From NCBI GenBank assembly GCA_009904025.1, contig WYEE01000073.1, positions 1 to 21,506 on the forward strand: DNA of 21,506 bases, read 5' to 3'. Under the pieces are notes generated by a model, which saw nothing but the letters and a program-made list of their open reading frames with translations, did no database searches and was not told the DNA's origin. A program made the position numbers and the translations under genes. The DNA is from Thermogladius sp. (GTDB lineage: Archaea > Thermoproteota > Thermoprotei_A > Sulfolobales > Desulfurococcaceae). This document shows positions 1 to 7,548 of the stretch, one piece after another; positions within the stretch are counted from its first letter, which is position 1, and each line of letters starts with the position of its first letter.

Positions 1-819
1 CGAGAGAGTTGTCTTAAAGGGATTTAACTTGTTTGACTCCAGCAATGCCACTAAGTCCCCAGCCCACTCGTCTTCAACCCAGGCTACAAGAGCCCTCTTC
101 TTCACGTAGAAGCCTATTAGGCCTCTCGCGTCTTTGAGGGATTCGACTACCCGAGTATAGTCGAATAATTTCATTGTGAATTCATGTGCTAAATGGAAGA
201 ACAAGGCTAAGTCAGGGTTATCCCACAATTTTAGCACAGCCTCCCTAGCAAACTCGTACACCTGGGATTCCACCCTGGCCAGCATTAGAGGAGTCGGCTC
301 CACGCCGGGGAGCTCCGCTACCACTAGAGTAGGCTTTAACCTCTTGATACTGCGAGCTACGCCTATACCAGGAGGCCCCGGCTTCACTCTTATGACGAAC
401 CCCCCGTGGAACTGGGCTATCACATCTCCTAGACCAGTCTTGAACTCGACCTCGGCTACGTGGGCGCTCCAAGTAGACTCCTCTGAGATAAACCCCTTCT
501 TCCCCAAGGATATAAGGGTGCTCAGGGAGAGGGATAGGGCGCTTGAAACGGCGAAGCCCTTTCCGAGATCGATGGGTGAAACAGCTGACACCCCCATGCT
601 GGATCCCTCGATACCGCATATACGCGAGGCGTGCTCCTGAAGCACACGCTCACCGTCGAGCTCGATCCAGCAACCACCCCTCACAGCCCTAGACGTCACC
701 CAAAGGTCTAGTACGAGCCCTGCCCCAATGCTCCCAGTGTGAAGCAGGTCGCTCCCTATAACAGGTGCCCAGAGGCCGGATACGTGGAGGGGGACTTTAA
801 CGACGGGAGGTGTTTTCAA
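1..819 (-). CDS. Pantoate kinase (archaeal CoA pathway), 3' end missing
   Basis: Translating the minus strand from a TTG at 819 gives 273 codons open to the window edge, so the C-terminus lies outside. The protein is a GHMP-family kinase of the archaeal pantoate kinase type, expected to phosphorylate pantoate to 4-phosphopantoate in the cytosol. Visible hallmarks are the N-terminal VPLHVSGLWAPV segment followed by TGSIGAGL (about residues 9-35), the GHMP ATP-binding loop DLGKGFAVSSALSLS (about 84-98), and the KTGLGDVIAQFHGG segment with PGPPG behind it (about 127-151). The TTG start lies 7 nt after the apgM stop, with GGTG (830-833, complement) about 10 nt upstream; no ATG or GTG gives a full N-terminus. 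Its operon mates panB and panE make the substrate, which supports pantoate as the target. Kinase family is clear from sequence; substrate rests on family and context. Confidence 0.85.
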   Translation of the reverse strand, partial: MKTPPVVKVPLHVSGLWAPVIGSDLLHTGSIGAGLVLDLWVTSRAVRGGCWIELDGERVLQEHASRICGIEGSSMGVSAVSPIDLGKGFAVSSALSLSLSTLISLGKKGFISEESTWSAHVAEVEFKTGLGDVIAQFHGGFVIRVKPGPPGIGVARSIKRLKPTLVVAELPGVEPTPLMLARVESQVYEFAREAVLKLWDNPDLALFFHLAHEFTMKLFDYTRVVESLKDARGLIGFYVKKRALVAWVEDEWAGDLVALLESNKLNPFKTTLS

Positions 820-826
820 AAACTCA

Positions 827-2107
827 TTACACCAGGAACCTGGAGTACAAGTCGGGTAGGAGCAGCCAGCCGTGCTCGTAGACTCCTAGCCTGCCCTTAG
901 CGCACTCCCTCTCGGTGAAGGCCCTCGCCTCATCCCCAGGGACGCTCTCAGTGTTGAATACAACCGGCACAGGGTCGTCTGTGTGAGCCCTCACGCTCGG
1001 GGGTGTCGCGTGGTCTGCTGTCACGACGACGGCGAGCCGGCTCGGCCTGTTCTCGAGGAGTAGGCTCACGTAGTACCTGTCTATCTCCTCTATCCTCCTC
1101 TTCTTCAGCTCGAAGTCCCCGTCGTGCCCGGGCTCGTCGGGCCCCTTCAAGTGGACGTACACTATCTCGCTCCTGCTCAACGCCTTCATAGTTGCCTCAA
1201 ACCTCTCCTCGTAGTCCCTCCTCGGATCCCCGGATGGAGGGTTGAGGACTATGGTGTCAGCCCCGAAGATCCTACCTATACCCAGTTCAACAGGCATCTC
1301 AGCTAGCACAGCGAACCCGCACTTATATTTTTCCTTCAAGGGCTGTGCCCTGGGTATTGAGCCGCCCGCGTCTCTTAGTAGGATGGCGTTCGCGGGGGGC
1401 TGGTTCTTTCTACGCCTCTCCTCGTTTACGGGGTGCTTATCCAATATCTCGATCGCCTTCTCGGTGAAAACGTTCGCCAGCTCGGCTGCAGCCCTGGCCT
1501 CAGGGGTGTCTTCGAGTGGTTCAATCTTCTTGACGAAAGGCTGGAAGTCTCTGGCTGCCACGCTTATCAAGCCCTTCCTCACATAGGCTGGATCATTGTT
1601 CTCGACCATTGGGGACAGCCTCCTACTCCTGCTCCCGATTATCACGACGGCTCTGTGGCCTATGGTCGCCTTAACCCTCGCGTACCCGTCGTGGGTCCCC
1701 AGCTCCATGCCATCCAGCTTCTCAGCCAGCACCCTAGCCTCCTCGCTGCTCAGGCTCCTCCCAACCCTCCTATCTATGATCCGCTTGCTAGCCGGGTCTA
1801 TGGTCGCGAAGTTCGCTCTGAAGGCCACTTCGAACCCTTCCCTCAGGGAGAGGCCAGCCCCAACCGCCTCTATGGGCCCCCTCCCAGTGTAGACTTCATG
1901 CGGGTCGTAGCCGAGCAGGGAGATAACCGCCTCGTCGCTTTCAGGTGCCACGCCTTTTCCAACACTGTACATCAACCCGCAGAGCCCGTACTTAGCCAGC
2001 TTGTCTAGGTTCGGCTTATACGCCTTCTCAAGCGTGGTGGAGGGGTCTGAGAGCCTGTCAGCCGCCCCGTCTAGCACGAGGTATAGTAACTTGTACTTCA
2101 AACTCAT
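827..2107 (-). CDS. apgM: 2,3-bisphosphoglycerate-independent phosphoglycerate mutase, archaeal type
   Basis: This 426-residue protein is a metal-dependent phosphoglycerate mutase of the alkaline-phosphatase superfamily, interconverting 3- and 2-phosphoglycerate in glycolysis and gluconeogenesis. The N-terminal LVLDGAAD supplies a metal aspartate (D13). APESDEA (54-60) carries the presumed phosphoserine nucleophile S57, where many relatives read GSD rather than ESD. TGRGPIEAVGAG (74-85) is the conserved archaeal segment. KGPDEPGHDGD (about 321-331), VTADHATPP (about 362-370) and YEHGW (about 410-414) hold the other metal and catalytic residues. Length matches the archaeal class. ATG start at 2107 with GGCGAT 4 nt upstream. 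It lies between panB (24-nt gap) and pantoate kinase (7-nt gap), an odd place for a glycolytic enzyme; cotranscription is inferred from spacing. Confidence 0.93.
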   Translation of the reverse strand: MSLKYKLLYLVLDGAADRLSDPSTTLEKAYKPNLDKLAKYGLCGLMYSVGKGVAPESDEAVISLLGYDPHEVYTGRGPIEAVGAGLSLREGFEVAFRANFATIDPASKRIIDRRVGRSLSSEEARVLAEKLDGMELGTHDGYARVKATIGHRAVVIIGSRSRRLSPMVENNDPAYVRKGLISVAARDFQPFVKKIEPLEDTPEARAAAELANVFTEKAIEILDKHPVNEERRRKNQPPANAILLRDAGGSIPRAQPLKEKYKCGFAVLAEMPVELGIGRIFGADTIVLNPPSGDPRRDYEERFEATMKALSRSEIVYVHLKGPDEPGHDGDFELKKRRIEEIDRYYVSLLLENRPSRLAVVVTADHATPPSVRAHTDDPVPVVFNTESVPGDEARAFTERECAKGRLGVYEHGWLLLPDLYSRFLV

Positions 2108-2131
2108 CTAAATCGCCATGAAACAGTATTA

Positions 2132-2950
2132 TCAGCCTTCTTTAAAATAACCTTCCGAGAAAAACGAGTGCTCCCTACCCGGGAAAACGCCCTGTTTAAC
2201 CTCCCTCACATAGCTTGAGACAGCGTCCACTATGATTTTCTTTAAATCAGAGTATTTCTTGGCGAAGGGGGGAGTGTTCTCGGATAACCCTAGCACGTCG
2301 TGTAATACGAGTATCTGCCCATCGCACATCCAACCGCTCCCAATGCAGATGGTGGGCACGGAGACCTGTTTTGTTATCTCGGCCGCTACATCCGCCGCCG
2401 TGAACTCTATGACTATCGAGAAGACGCCTGCTTTCTCCAACTCTTTAGCGTCGTCAATAAGCTTCTCGGCTTCAGCGGCTTTCACACCCCTCCTCTTGTA
2501 GCCCCCGATCAAGAGATATCTCTGGGGTGTCAACCCTATGTGCCCCATCACGGGTATGCCGGCTCTAACCATAGCCTTAACCGCGTCAGCCATCTCGCCT
2601 CCACCCTCGATCTTGACTGCCTCAGCCCCCTTCTTCAACATCAACCCAGCGTTGTAGACCGCATCCTCTATGCTCGTCTCATAGCTTAGGAAGGGCATGT
2701 CCCCGACGAGGAGGGCTCTGGGCCTGGCTCTAGCAGCGCTTTCAACGTGGAGGAGCATCATCTCCATTGTCACGGGTATTGTAGACGGGAGCCCGTGGAC
2801 AACCATACCCACACTGTCGCCGACGAGGATAATATCCACGCCCGCCTGGTCCACCAACCTGGTTGTGGTATAATCGTAGGCTGTAATAGCCGCTATCTTC
2901 TCAGCCCCCTTCTTTTTCACTATGTCTCTAACTGTGACCTTCATACTCAC
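2132..2950 (-). CDS. panB: 3-methyl-2-oxobutanoate hydroxymethyltransferase (ketopantoate hydroxymethyltransferase)
   Basis: PanB transfers a one-carbon unit to 2-oxoisovalerate to make ketopantoate, the first committed step toward pantoate and CoA. The 272-residue protein shows the full TIM-barrel signature set: ITAYDYTTTRLVDQAG (22-37), VGDSVGMVVHG (43-53) with metal ligand D45, GDMPF (83-87) with D84, AVKIEGG (111-117) with E115, VMGHIGLTPQ (134-143) and VIEF (180-183) with the catalytic-type glutamate E182. Length is normal. The reported GTG start at 2950 overlaps the end of panE by 23 nt and has GAGGG nearby; the ATG two codons later (2944) is an equally good candidate. The next step enzyme, PanE, is encoded directly upstream. 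Confidence 0.95.
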   Translation of the reverse strand: MSMKVTVRDIVKKKGAEKIAAITAYDYTTTRLVDQAGVDIILVGDSVGMVVHGLPSTIPVTMEMMLLHVESAARARPRALLVGDMPFLSYETSIEDAVYNAGLMLKKGAEAVKIEGGGEMADAVKAMVRAGIPVMGHIGLTPQRYLLIGGYKRRGVKAAEAEKLIDDAKELEKAGVFSIVIEFTAADVAAEITKQVSVPTICIGSGWMCDGQILVLHDVLGLSENTPPFAKKYSDLKKIIVDAVSSYVREVKQGVFPGREHSFFSEGYFKEG

Positions 2951-3875
2951 GCCAGCCCTCTATCAAGTGGATTATCAACGTGATAATTTTATTCACTGTT
3001 AAACCTCGCCCAGCCGACTCCAATGTCCTAGCTATGAAGCCGTTTATGTAGTCCACCTCCGTCCTCCTCCCCCTAGCTACATCCTGGGCCATGCTCGAAT
3101 AGTTCTCTCCAGTACTCCTAGCACCATTCAAAACATGTTTAACGAGTTGCCTCTTATCCAGGTTGAACCCGTGGATTCCAGCCGCCTCAACAACTTCATC
3201 CAGGATAAGCTCTACCAGAGGCCGGGCCTCGTCTAGGAGGACGACTCTATTCCTAGCCATCGCGATCGCCGTGAGAGGGTTGACCACGCTGTTGAGGGCT
3301 AGCTTAAGCCACCTATAGAAGTCGATGTTGGAGACGACGCGTGCATCGCAACCCCCTCTCCTCAGGGCGGCGGCTAAATCCATCAACCCGTGGCATAGAC
3401 CCCTTCTAGAGCCTAGTATAATGGAGTTTCCTCCAGTGTGCTTCACGTAGTTCTCCCCAACTCTCTCCCCACCGAAGTAGACTACCCCTGCGGCAACACA
3501 TTTATCAGGCATCTCCTCTTCAGCTAGCTCCAGGCTTCCGAAGCCGTTTTGAACCATGACTACCACCCGGCTACTGTGGGAGAGATGTCTCATTAAGCCT
3601 AGCGTTGAAGGCACGTCGACCGCTTTAACAGCGTTCACCACGAACTCGCATGAGACATCTAGCGTGGTGTAGTGTAGGGGGGTGACCGGGACCAGGTAGG
3701 GCTCTCCCCCTGCTTCGACGAATATACCCCCAGCCTCCTCTACAGCCTTAATCGAGTCGTTTCGACGGTAGAATACCCCTATCCTACCCCCGAATCCGCC
3801 TTTATGGAGGTAGTAGGCTAGTATGCCCCCTACAGCCCCACCCCCTATAATACAGTACTCCATTGCTTCAACCAA
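2928..3875 (-). CDS. panE: 2-dehydropantoate 2-reductase (ketopantoate reductase)
   Basis: PanE reduces ketopantoate to pantoate, usually with NADPH. An N-terminal Rossmann motif GGGAVGG (11-17) follows the first strand. NAVKAVD (81-87) and VQNGFGSLE (108-116) are typical dinucleotide-domain motifs. The catalytic signature is present as WLKLALNSVVNPLTAI (189-204), with K191, N195 and N199 in the expected spacing. AQDVARG then TEVDYINGF near the C-terminus is also family-typical. Length (about 315) is normal. Start choice is uncertain: TTG at 3875 has GGTG 6 nt upstream, whereas ATG at 3863 would begin MEYCIIGGGAVGG, the usual family beginning, with GGTTGA as a weaker site. It follows the regulator by 3 nt and overlaps panB. 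Confidence 0.93.
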   Translation of the reverse strand: MVEAMEYCIIGGGAVGGILAYYLHKGGFGGRIGVFYRRNDSIKAVEEAGGIFVEAGGEPYLVPVTPLHYTTLDVSCEFVVNAVKAVDVPSTLGLMRHLSHSSRVVVMVQNGFGSLELAEEEMPDKCVAAGVVYFGGERVGENYVKHTGGNSIILGSRRGLCHGLMDLAAALRRGGCDARVVSNIDFYRWLKLALNSVVNPLTAIAMARNRVVLLDEARPLVELILDEVVEAAGIHGFNLDKRQLVKHVLNGARSTGENYSSMAQDVARGRRTEVDYINGFIARTLESAGRGLTVNKIITLIIHLIEGWREYEGHS

Positions 3876-3878
3876 GTT

Positions 3879-4757
3879 TCACACCACGCTGTGTTGGAGG
3901 ATGAAGTCTATGATACCCTCAAGCTCCACGAAATCTCTCGAGAGTATGTAAATGTTCGGCTCCAACCCCCTACCCCCTTCGTCTACTACCGCATCAGGCT
4001 TCTTCGAGAGGGCCTCTTCTACGGATCTCCAGAATGAGTCCGCTGAGTCGTGGGGGCCTGTCTCAACAATCTTTAAACCCATCCTGGTAATCGAGTCGCT
4101 GATCCAAGGTTGGTTGGATAAGTTCACGGCGAGCCTCTTACTCTTATTGTACTTGATCGCGGTGATCAAAATCCTCGATAAATGCCTGCTGGCACCGTAC
4201 ATGGGCTCACCAGCGTAGCCGGCCCTGCTGTCTACTCTAACAATCCTACCGGTTAATGCGATAATGTCGCCGGGGGTGGACGCCCCTCTAGGCGCGTACG
4301 CTATGTTCACCCCCACTTCCGGCACCAGCTTGTAGACGAGCGGCTTTGAGACAAACTTGTTCACGAAATCCCTGTACTCCTCTATGAAGGGGTCTGTTAT
4401 AGAGCCCTTGCTACAATATTCTCTCAGCCAGTGGAGGCTTCTGCACGCATACCTCGTTGCGAAGTCTTCGATATAGTAGTTTGACACGATCAAGAACCTT
4501 AGTATATCACCTCTCTCGAGGTAGGAGGCTAGGTTGTTGACAACGTAGAGGATCTCTTCCTCGGGGAAACCCATTTTAACCAGCTTCTCCTTATAGCTGG
4601 TGTATGTTTTACTCAGATATTTGTTGACAAGGGGTTGTGAAACACCAAGTAGCCTTGAAATCTTATGCTGGCTGATATTCCTGCGGTGCAACTCGTGGAT
4701 CAACAGTCCTCTCAGGTAGGGCAATATTTTCTTGTTTGCAACATCATGTATTATCAT
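3879..4757 (-). CDS. HTH-ThiN transcriptional regulator (ThiR-like)
   Basis: This 292-residue protein has an N-terminal XRE-like helix-turn-helix (about 26-52: ISQHKISRLLGVSQPLVNKYL) and a C-terminal ThiN domain (about 135-290). ThiN landmarks are MYGASRHLSRILITA (186-200), the segment at 208-217, and KKPDAVVDEGGRGLEPNI (252-269). In catalytic thiamine phosphate synthase ThiN domains an Arg is normally found in the NIRY-like position; here the text reads VNLSN (211-215), so the Arg is absent and catalysis is unlikely. Known HTH-ThiN proteins act as thiamine-phosphate-responsive repressors, so a sensor role is inferred. The gene overlaps the preceding gene by 14 nt and precedes panE by 3 nt, so its operon includes CoA genes. 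No thiamine biosynthesis gene is visible in the window. The true ligand is unproven. Confidence 0.82.
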   Translation of the reverse strand: MIIHDVANKKILPYLRGLLIHELHRRNISQHKISRLLGVSQPLVNKYLSKTYTSYKEKLVKMGFPEEEILYVVNNLASYLERGDILRFLIVSNYYIEDFATRYACRSLHWLREYCSKGSITDPFIEEYRDFVNKFVSKPLVYKLVPEVGVNIAYAPRGASTPGDIIALTGRIVRVDSRAGYAGEPMYGASRHLSRILITAIKYNKSKRLAVNLSNQPWISDSITRMGLKIVETGPHDSADSFWRSVEEALSKKPDAVVDEGGRGLEPNIYILSRDFVELEGIIDFILQHSVV

Positions 4758-5412
4758 TTACTCCCAGGGCCCTCAGCGAGTCTTCTAGAGGCGACCCCCC
4801 AGCCTGTGCCGGCTTCTCTCTCGACATTCTGAGTGTTATGAACTCCGCTAATTTAACAAGCTCTCTTATCTCCTCAAGTTCCATCCCGAAGTAATCCTCA
4901 TAGCCCGCCATCTCCTGGTACAAGTCTATCATCTTCGAGAGTTCACCGAATACTATTCTCCTGAAAACCTCTCTGTCAGCGGCTGTCAAATTGTTCTTGG
5001 ACGCCAGCTTTAGAAGGGTTGATTTCACTCTGCGGGGTTCAAGGCTCTCAAACTTTACCCTCAACAAGGAGATCTTCGGGTCGTCCTCAACAGTGTCTGC
5101 ACCGATAGCTCTCTTAACAGCCTCTATATCAGTGAACCTCCACCATGTCTGGTTAGTCGACGAGTAGGATTTCTCTAAAACCCCCAGCTCTTTCTCAAGG
5201 GTCCTCAGCAGGTTTACTGGGTTGTAGTTGAAGCCCATCCTCGCCAGTCTTAGAACAAGGTGTTTAAAGCTGAAATCCCCGTACCTGTGGTCTACATTTG
5301 GGTCTCCAGCGATCTCTAAAGCCGCTTTCAAAACCAGGAAACCCTTATCACCATACTTCTCTAGGAACCCCTTAACCCTATTGTAAACAAGACTAGAATC
5401 CAAATAAACCAC
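4744..5412 (-). CDS. Uncharacterised protein, possible winged-helix N-terminus
   Basis: I do not recognise this 222-residue protein. The first 100 or so residues look helical with a possible winged-helix arrangement: FSFKHLVLRLARMGFNYNP, then LLRTLEKELGVLEKSY, then a two-strand wing ending TWWRFTD. The remainder is mostly charged helix, including FGMELEEIRELVKLAEFIT near the C-terminus. There is no signal peptide or membrane span. It is the first gene of the minus-strand operon and overlaps the ThiN regulator by 14 nt, so it may be a second DNA-binding protein or a partner of it. The GTG at 5412 has no clear ribosome site; the TTG at 5403 has GGTGG 6-10 nt upstream and is the likelier start, or the transcript may be nearly leaderless. 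Confidence 0.75.
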   Translation of the reverse strand: MVYLDSSLVYNRVKGFLEKYGDKGFLVLKAALEIAGDPNVDHRYGDFSFKHLVLRLARMGFNYNPVNLLRTLEKELGVLEKSYSSTNQTWWRFTDIEAVKRAIGADTVEDDPKISLLRVKFESLEPRRVKSTLLKLASKNNLTAADREVFRRIVFGELSKMIDLYQEMAGYEDYFGMELEEIRELVKLAEFITLRMSREKPAQAGGSPLEDSLRALGVNDNT

Positions 5413-5443
5413 CGTTCTCGTTTATTTTCGATACCTTGAATGA

Positions 5444-5451
5444 TATTTATA
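5444..5451 (-). promoter_or_regulatory. TATA box for the minus-strand pan operon
   Basis: TATAAATA on the minus strand, preceded by GTAACC as a possible BRE. A start site 25 nt away would fall near 5422, giving a leader of about 10 nt (GTG 5412) or 20 nt (TTG 5403). This is the only good promoter-like element upstream of the six-gene minus-strand operon. Confidence 0.6.
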
Positions 5452-5512
5452 GGTTACCGGAGGGTTTACGTGGCTTCACCTCTGGGTTGAAGTAATAACG
5501 GGTTATCACGGG

Positions 5513-6241
5513 GTGGGAGCTTTGGGTGCTGCCGTGGAGGTTAGGGGTTTGAGGAAAGTGTTCAATGGAGTGGTAGCAGTCGACAATGTGTCCTTCGAAG
5601 TATCAGAGGGGGAGATCTTCGGTTTAATAGGCCCCAATGGAGCTGGGAAGACAACCACGTTGAGAATCATAGCAGGGATGGTGAAGCCCGACCTAGGCGA
5701 GGTTAGGATCATGGGTTCCAATCCCTTCCGTGAGGGGATGAGGGTCAAAGAGCTACTTGGCTACCTACCGGAGGAGGCGGATGTGTACTCGCGTTTAACA
5801 GGCCTCGAACACTTGAGATTCTACGCGAGTCTCTATGGTGGGAGGGTCGATGAGACTGTGAGATATGGGGCTGAGATAAGCGGCTTGGGGGGAGATTTAA
5901 ACAAGAGGGCCGGCGAGTACAGTAAGGGGATGAAGAGGAGGCTTCTACTAAGCCTTGTTTTAATGAGGAGGCCTAGAGTCGCCCTACTAGATGAGCCAAC
6001 CAGCGGGTTGGACGTCTACTCTAGTTTAAGAGTGAGGGATCTGATAAAAAGGTATGCGAGGGAAAACAAGACGGCCGTGATACTCAGCAGCCACAACATG
6101 CTTGAGGTCGAGTATGTGTGTGATAGGGTTGCTTTCATAAGCAGGGGTAGGATTGTCGCGGCAGGTTCACCCGATGAATTGAAGGAAAAGTATAATGCTG
6201 GGAACCTCGAGGAGGTTTTCGTGAAAGCAACCGGTGGTTGA
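5513..6241 (+). CDS. ABC-2 type exporter ATPase subunit (NatA-like)
   Basis: Cytoplasmic ATPase of a two-component ABC exporter. The Walker A motif GPNGAGKTT is at about 40-48, the degenerate signature YSKGMKRR at 136-143 (typical of this subfamily rather than LSGGQ), Walker B VALLDEPTSGLD at 156-167, and the switch histidine in SSHNM at about 194. It is immediately followed by its membrane partner (TGA then ATG with no gap). The outermost start, GTG 5513, is listed, but two inner starts have better GGTG sites: TTG 5522 (GGTG at 5512-5515) and GTG 5534 (GGTG at 5525-5528). The last would begin with the family-typical VEVRGLRKVF. Substrate cannot be told; NatAB-type sodium export and drug or lipid export are possible. 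Confidence 0.9.
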   Translation: MGALGAAVEVRGLRKVFNGVVAVDNVSFEVSEGEIFGLIGPNGAGKTTTLRIIAGMVKPDLGEVRIMGSNPFREGMRVKELLGYLPEEADVYSRLTGLEHLRFYASLYGGRVDETVRYGAEISGLGGDLNKRAGEYSKGMKRRLLLSLVLMRRPRVALLDEPTSGLDVYSSLRVRDLIKRYARENKTAVILSSHNMLEVEYVCDRVAFISRGRIVAAGSPDELKEKYNAGNLEEVFVKATGG

Positions 6242-7507
6242 ATGAACTTTAATACAGTGAGAATTATTGTTTGGAAGGAGCTCCTGGACTTGTGGAGGGA
6301 TAAGAAGACCCTCGCGGTGGCTGTACTGCTACCAGTTGTCTCAATGCCGCTAATAGGCTTAGCGGTCCTACTCCTATCCACGCAACAGCCTGTACAGGTC
6401 GCGATAGTGGATGAGGATAACACGTCTTACACCAATCGAATACTGGGCATTACTGTTTCATCCAGTTGGCTGGTGGGTAATCTAACCGAGGCTTTAACCA
6501 GGAGTGGTTGCCGGGTCGACGAATACGATAAGAGCCCGGGCAACATGACTTCCTACGATCTTGTAGTCGTTATTCAAAAAGGCTTCTCCGAGAACACTAC
6601 AAGCCTGGTCAACCAGGCTAGCGTGGAGATCATTCGGAAAGCCAATGTACAGCCAGCGGTGAACGCTGAGAGCACTATAATATCAGTGCTATCACAGTTC
6701 TCGAGTAACATCTCGAGGGTTAAAGTCGAGTCTCTAGCTGGTTTAGCCGGTTTGAAACCCGGTTCCTTCAACGTCAACTCGATACTCCAGCCGGTTGTGG
6801 TGGGGCCCCTTGTAGTCATAGCACCCTCCGGGGCGCCTGCGACTCCGATAGAGCAGATCAGGCCTTACATCGCTAAGATACTTATACTAGGCTTCATCTT
6901 TGTTGTATCACCGGCATCAATGTACGTCGTCGACAGTATTGTGGGTGAGAGGGAGAGGAAGACTATTGAACTCCTCCTGGCGACACCCGCTAGCGTAGCC
7001 GAGATCATATCGGGGAAGCTTATGGTTGCCTCGGTGCTTGGCCTGGTTTCAAGCCTATCAGATGTGGCGAGCCTCATGATATACATGTACCTTATAACCC
7101 TATCGCTAGGCGGGTATTTCTGGCTTGTACTAGACTTGAAGCTGATTCTCCTCCACGCTGTCACAGCATTCTTCACGATACTCACAACAATAGCTATCGC
7201 CACACCGTTTATTACTAGGACGCAGGGTATTAGGAGCGCGAGCAATATAGCGACGCTGGTGAACATGATAGGGATGACATTGTTCTTCACAGGCTTCATG
7301 GTCGACTACCCTAAGTTAGAGCCGAGCGTACTCTACCCCCTCATGCTAATCCCCTACACTCACTCCATCCTTGTAATCCAGGAGTACGTGTACGGTATGG
7401 CTTTGAACTCCCTCATACATCTAGCAGTGCTCATAGTCGCCAGCCTCATACTACTCTACATTGGTGTTAGAGGAATTAGCCCGGAGAAGATTTTGCTGGC
7501 TCGTTGA
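6242..7507 (+). CDS. ABC-2 type exporter permease (NatB-like)
   Basis: A 421-residue membrane protein translated directly after the ATPase, with GGTGG just before the junction. Topology by reading: one N-terminal membrane helix at about 23-46, a polar non-cytoplasmic domain at about 47-205, then five or six helices (about 211-232, 260-285, 297-320, 333-355, 363-385, 392-414). The sequence VGERERKTIELLLATPAS just after the second helix is the hallmark cytoplasmic motif of ABC-2/NatB permeases. The large domain between helices 1 and 2 is typical of COG1668-type exporters. The likely role is export across the cytoplasmic membrane with the ATPase encoded upstream; substrate unknown. Confidence 0.88.
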   Translation: MNFNTVRIIVWKELLDLWRDKKTLAVAVLLPVVSMPLIGLAVLLLSTQQPVQVAIVDEDNTSYTNRILGITVSSSWLVGNLTEALTRSGCRVDEYDKSPGNMTSYDLVVVIQKGFSENTTSLVNQASVEIIRKANVQPAVNAESTIISVLSQFSSNISRVKVESLAGLAGLKPGSFNVNSILQPVVVGPLVVIAPSGAPATPIEQIRPYIAKILILGFIFVVSPASMYVVDSIVGERERKTIELLLATPASVAEIISGKLMVASVLGLVSSLSDVASLMIYMYLITLSLGGYFWLVLDLKLILLHAVTAFFTILTTIAIATPFITRTQGIRSASNIATLVNMIGMTLFFTGFMVDYPKLEPSVLYPLMLIPYTHSILVIQEYVYGMALNSLIHLAVLIVASLILLYIGVRGISPEKILLAR

Positions 7508-7520
7508 GCACGGGATTAAC

Positions 7521-7530
7521 TTTTTAAAAA
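7521..7530 (+). promoter_or_regulatory. TATA box upstream of the regulator-kinase pair
   Basis: TTTTTAAAAA centred near 7525. A start site 25 nt on would be about 7550, which is at the GTG start of the next gene (7549), so the transcript is predicted to be leaderless. No GGTG site is present before that start, which fits. Confidence 0.55.
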
Positions 7531-7548
7531 CAACCGTATTTTATTTGA

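Noticed and set aside
176..640. Plus-strand open frame opposite the pantoate kinase
   Set aside because: The opposite strand has a continuous kinase with recognisable ATP-binding motifs through this whole stretch; the plus-strand frame has no family features.
1433..2008. Long plus-strand open frame opposite apgM
   Set aside because: It is a shadow caused by the GC-rich codons of apgM; the apgM protein is full length with all catalytic motifs.
3879..4757. Thiamine phosphate synthase as the function of the ThiN protein
   Set aside because: The N-terminal domain is an HTH, no ThiD domain is fused, and the expected catalytic Arg position reads Ser in NLSN.
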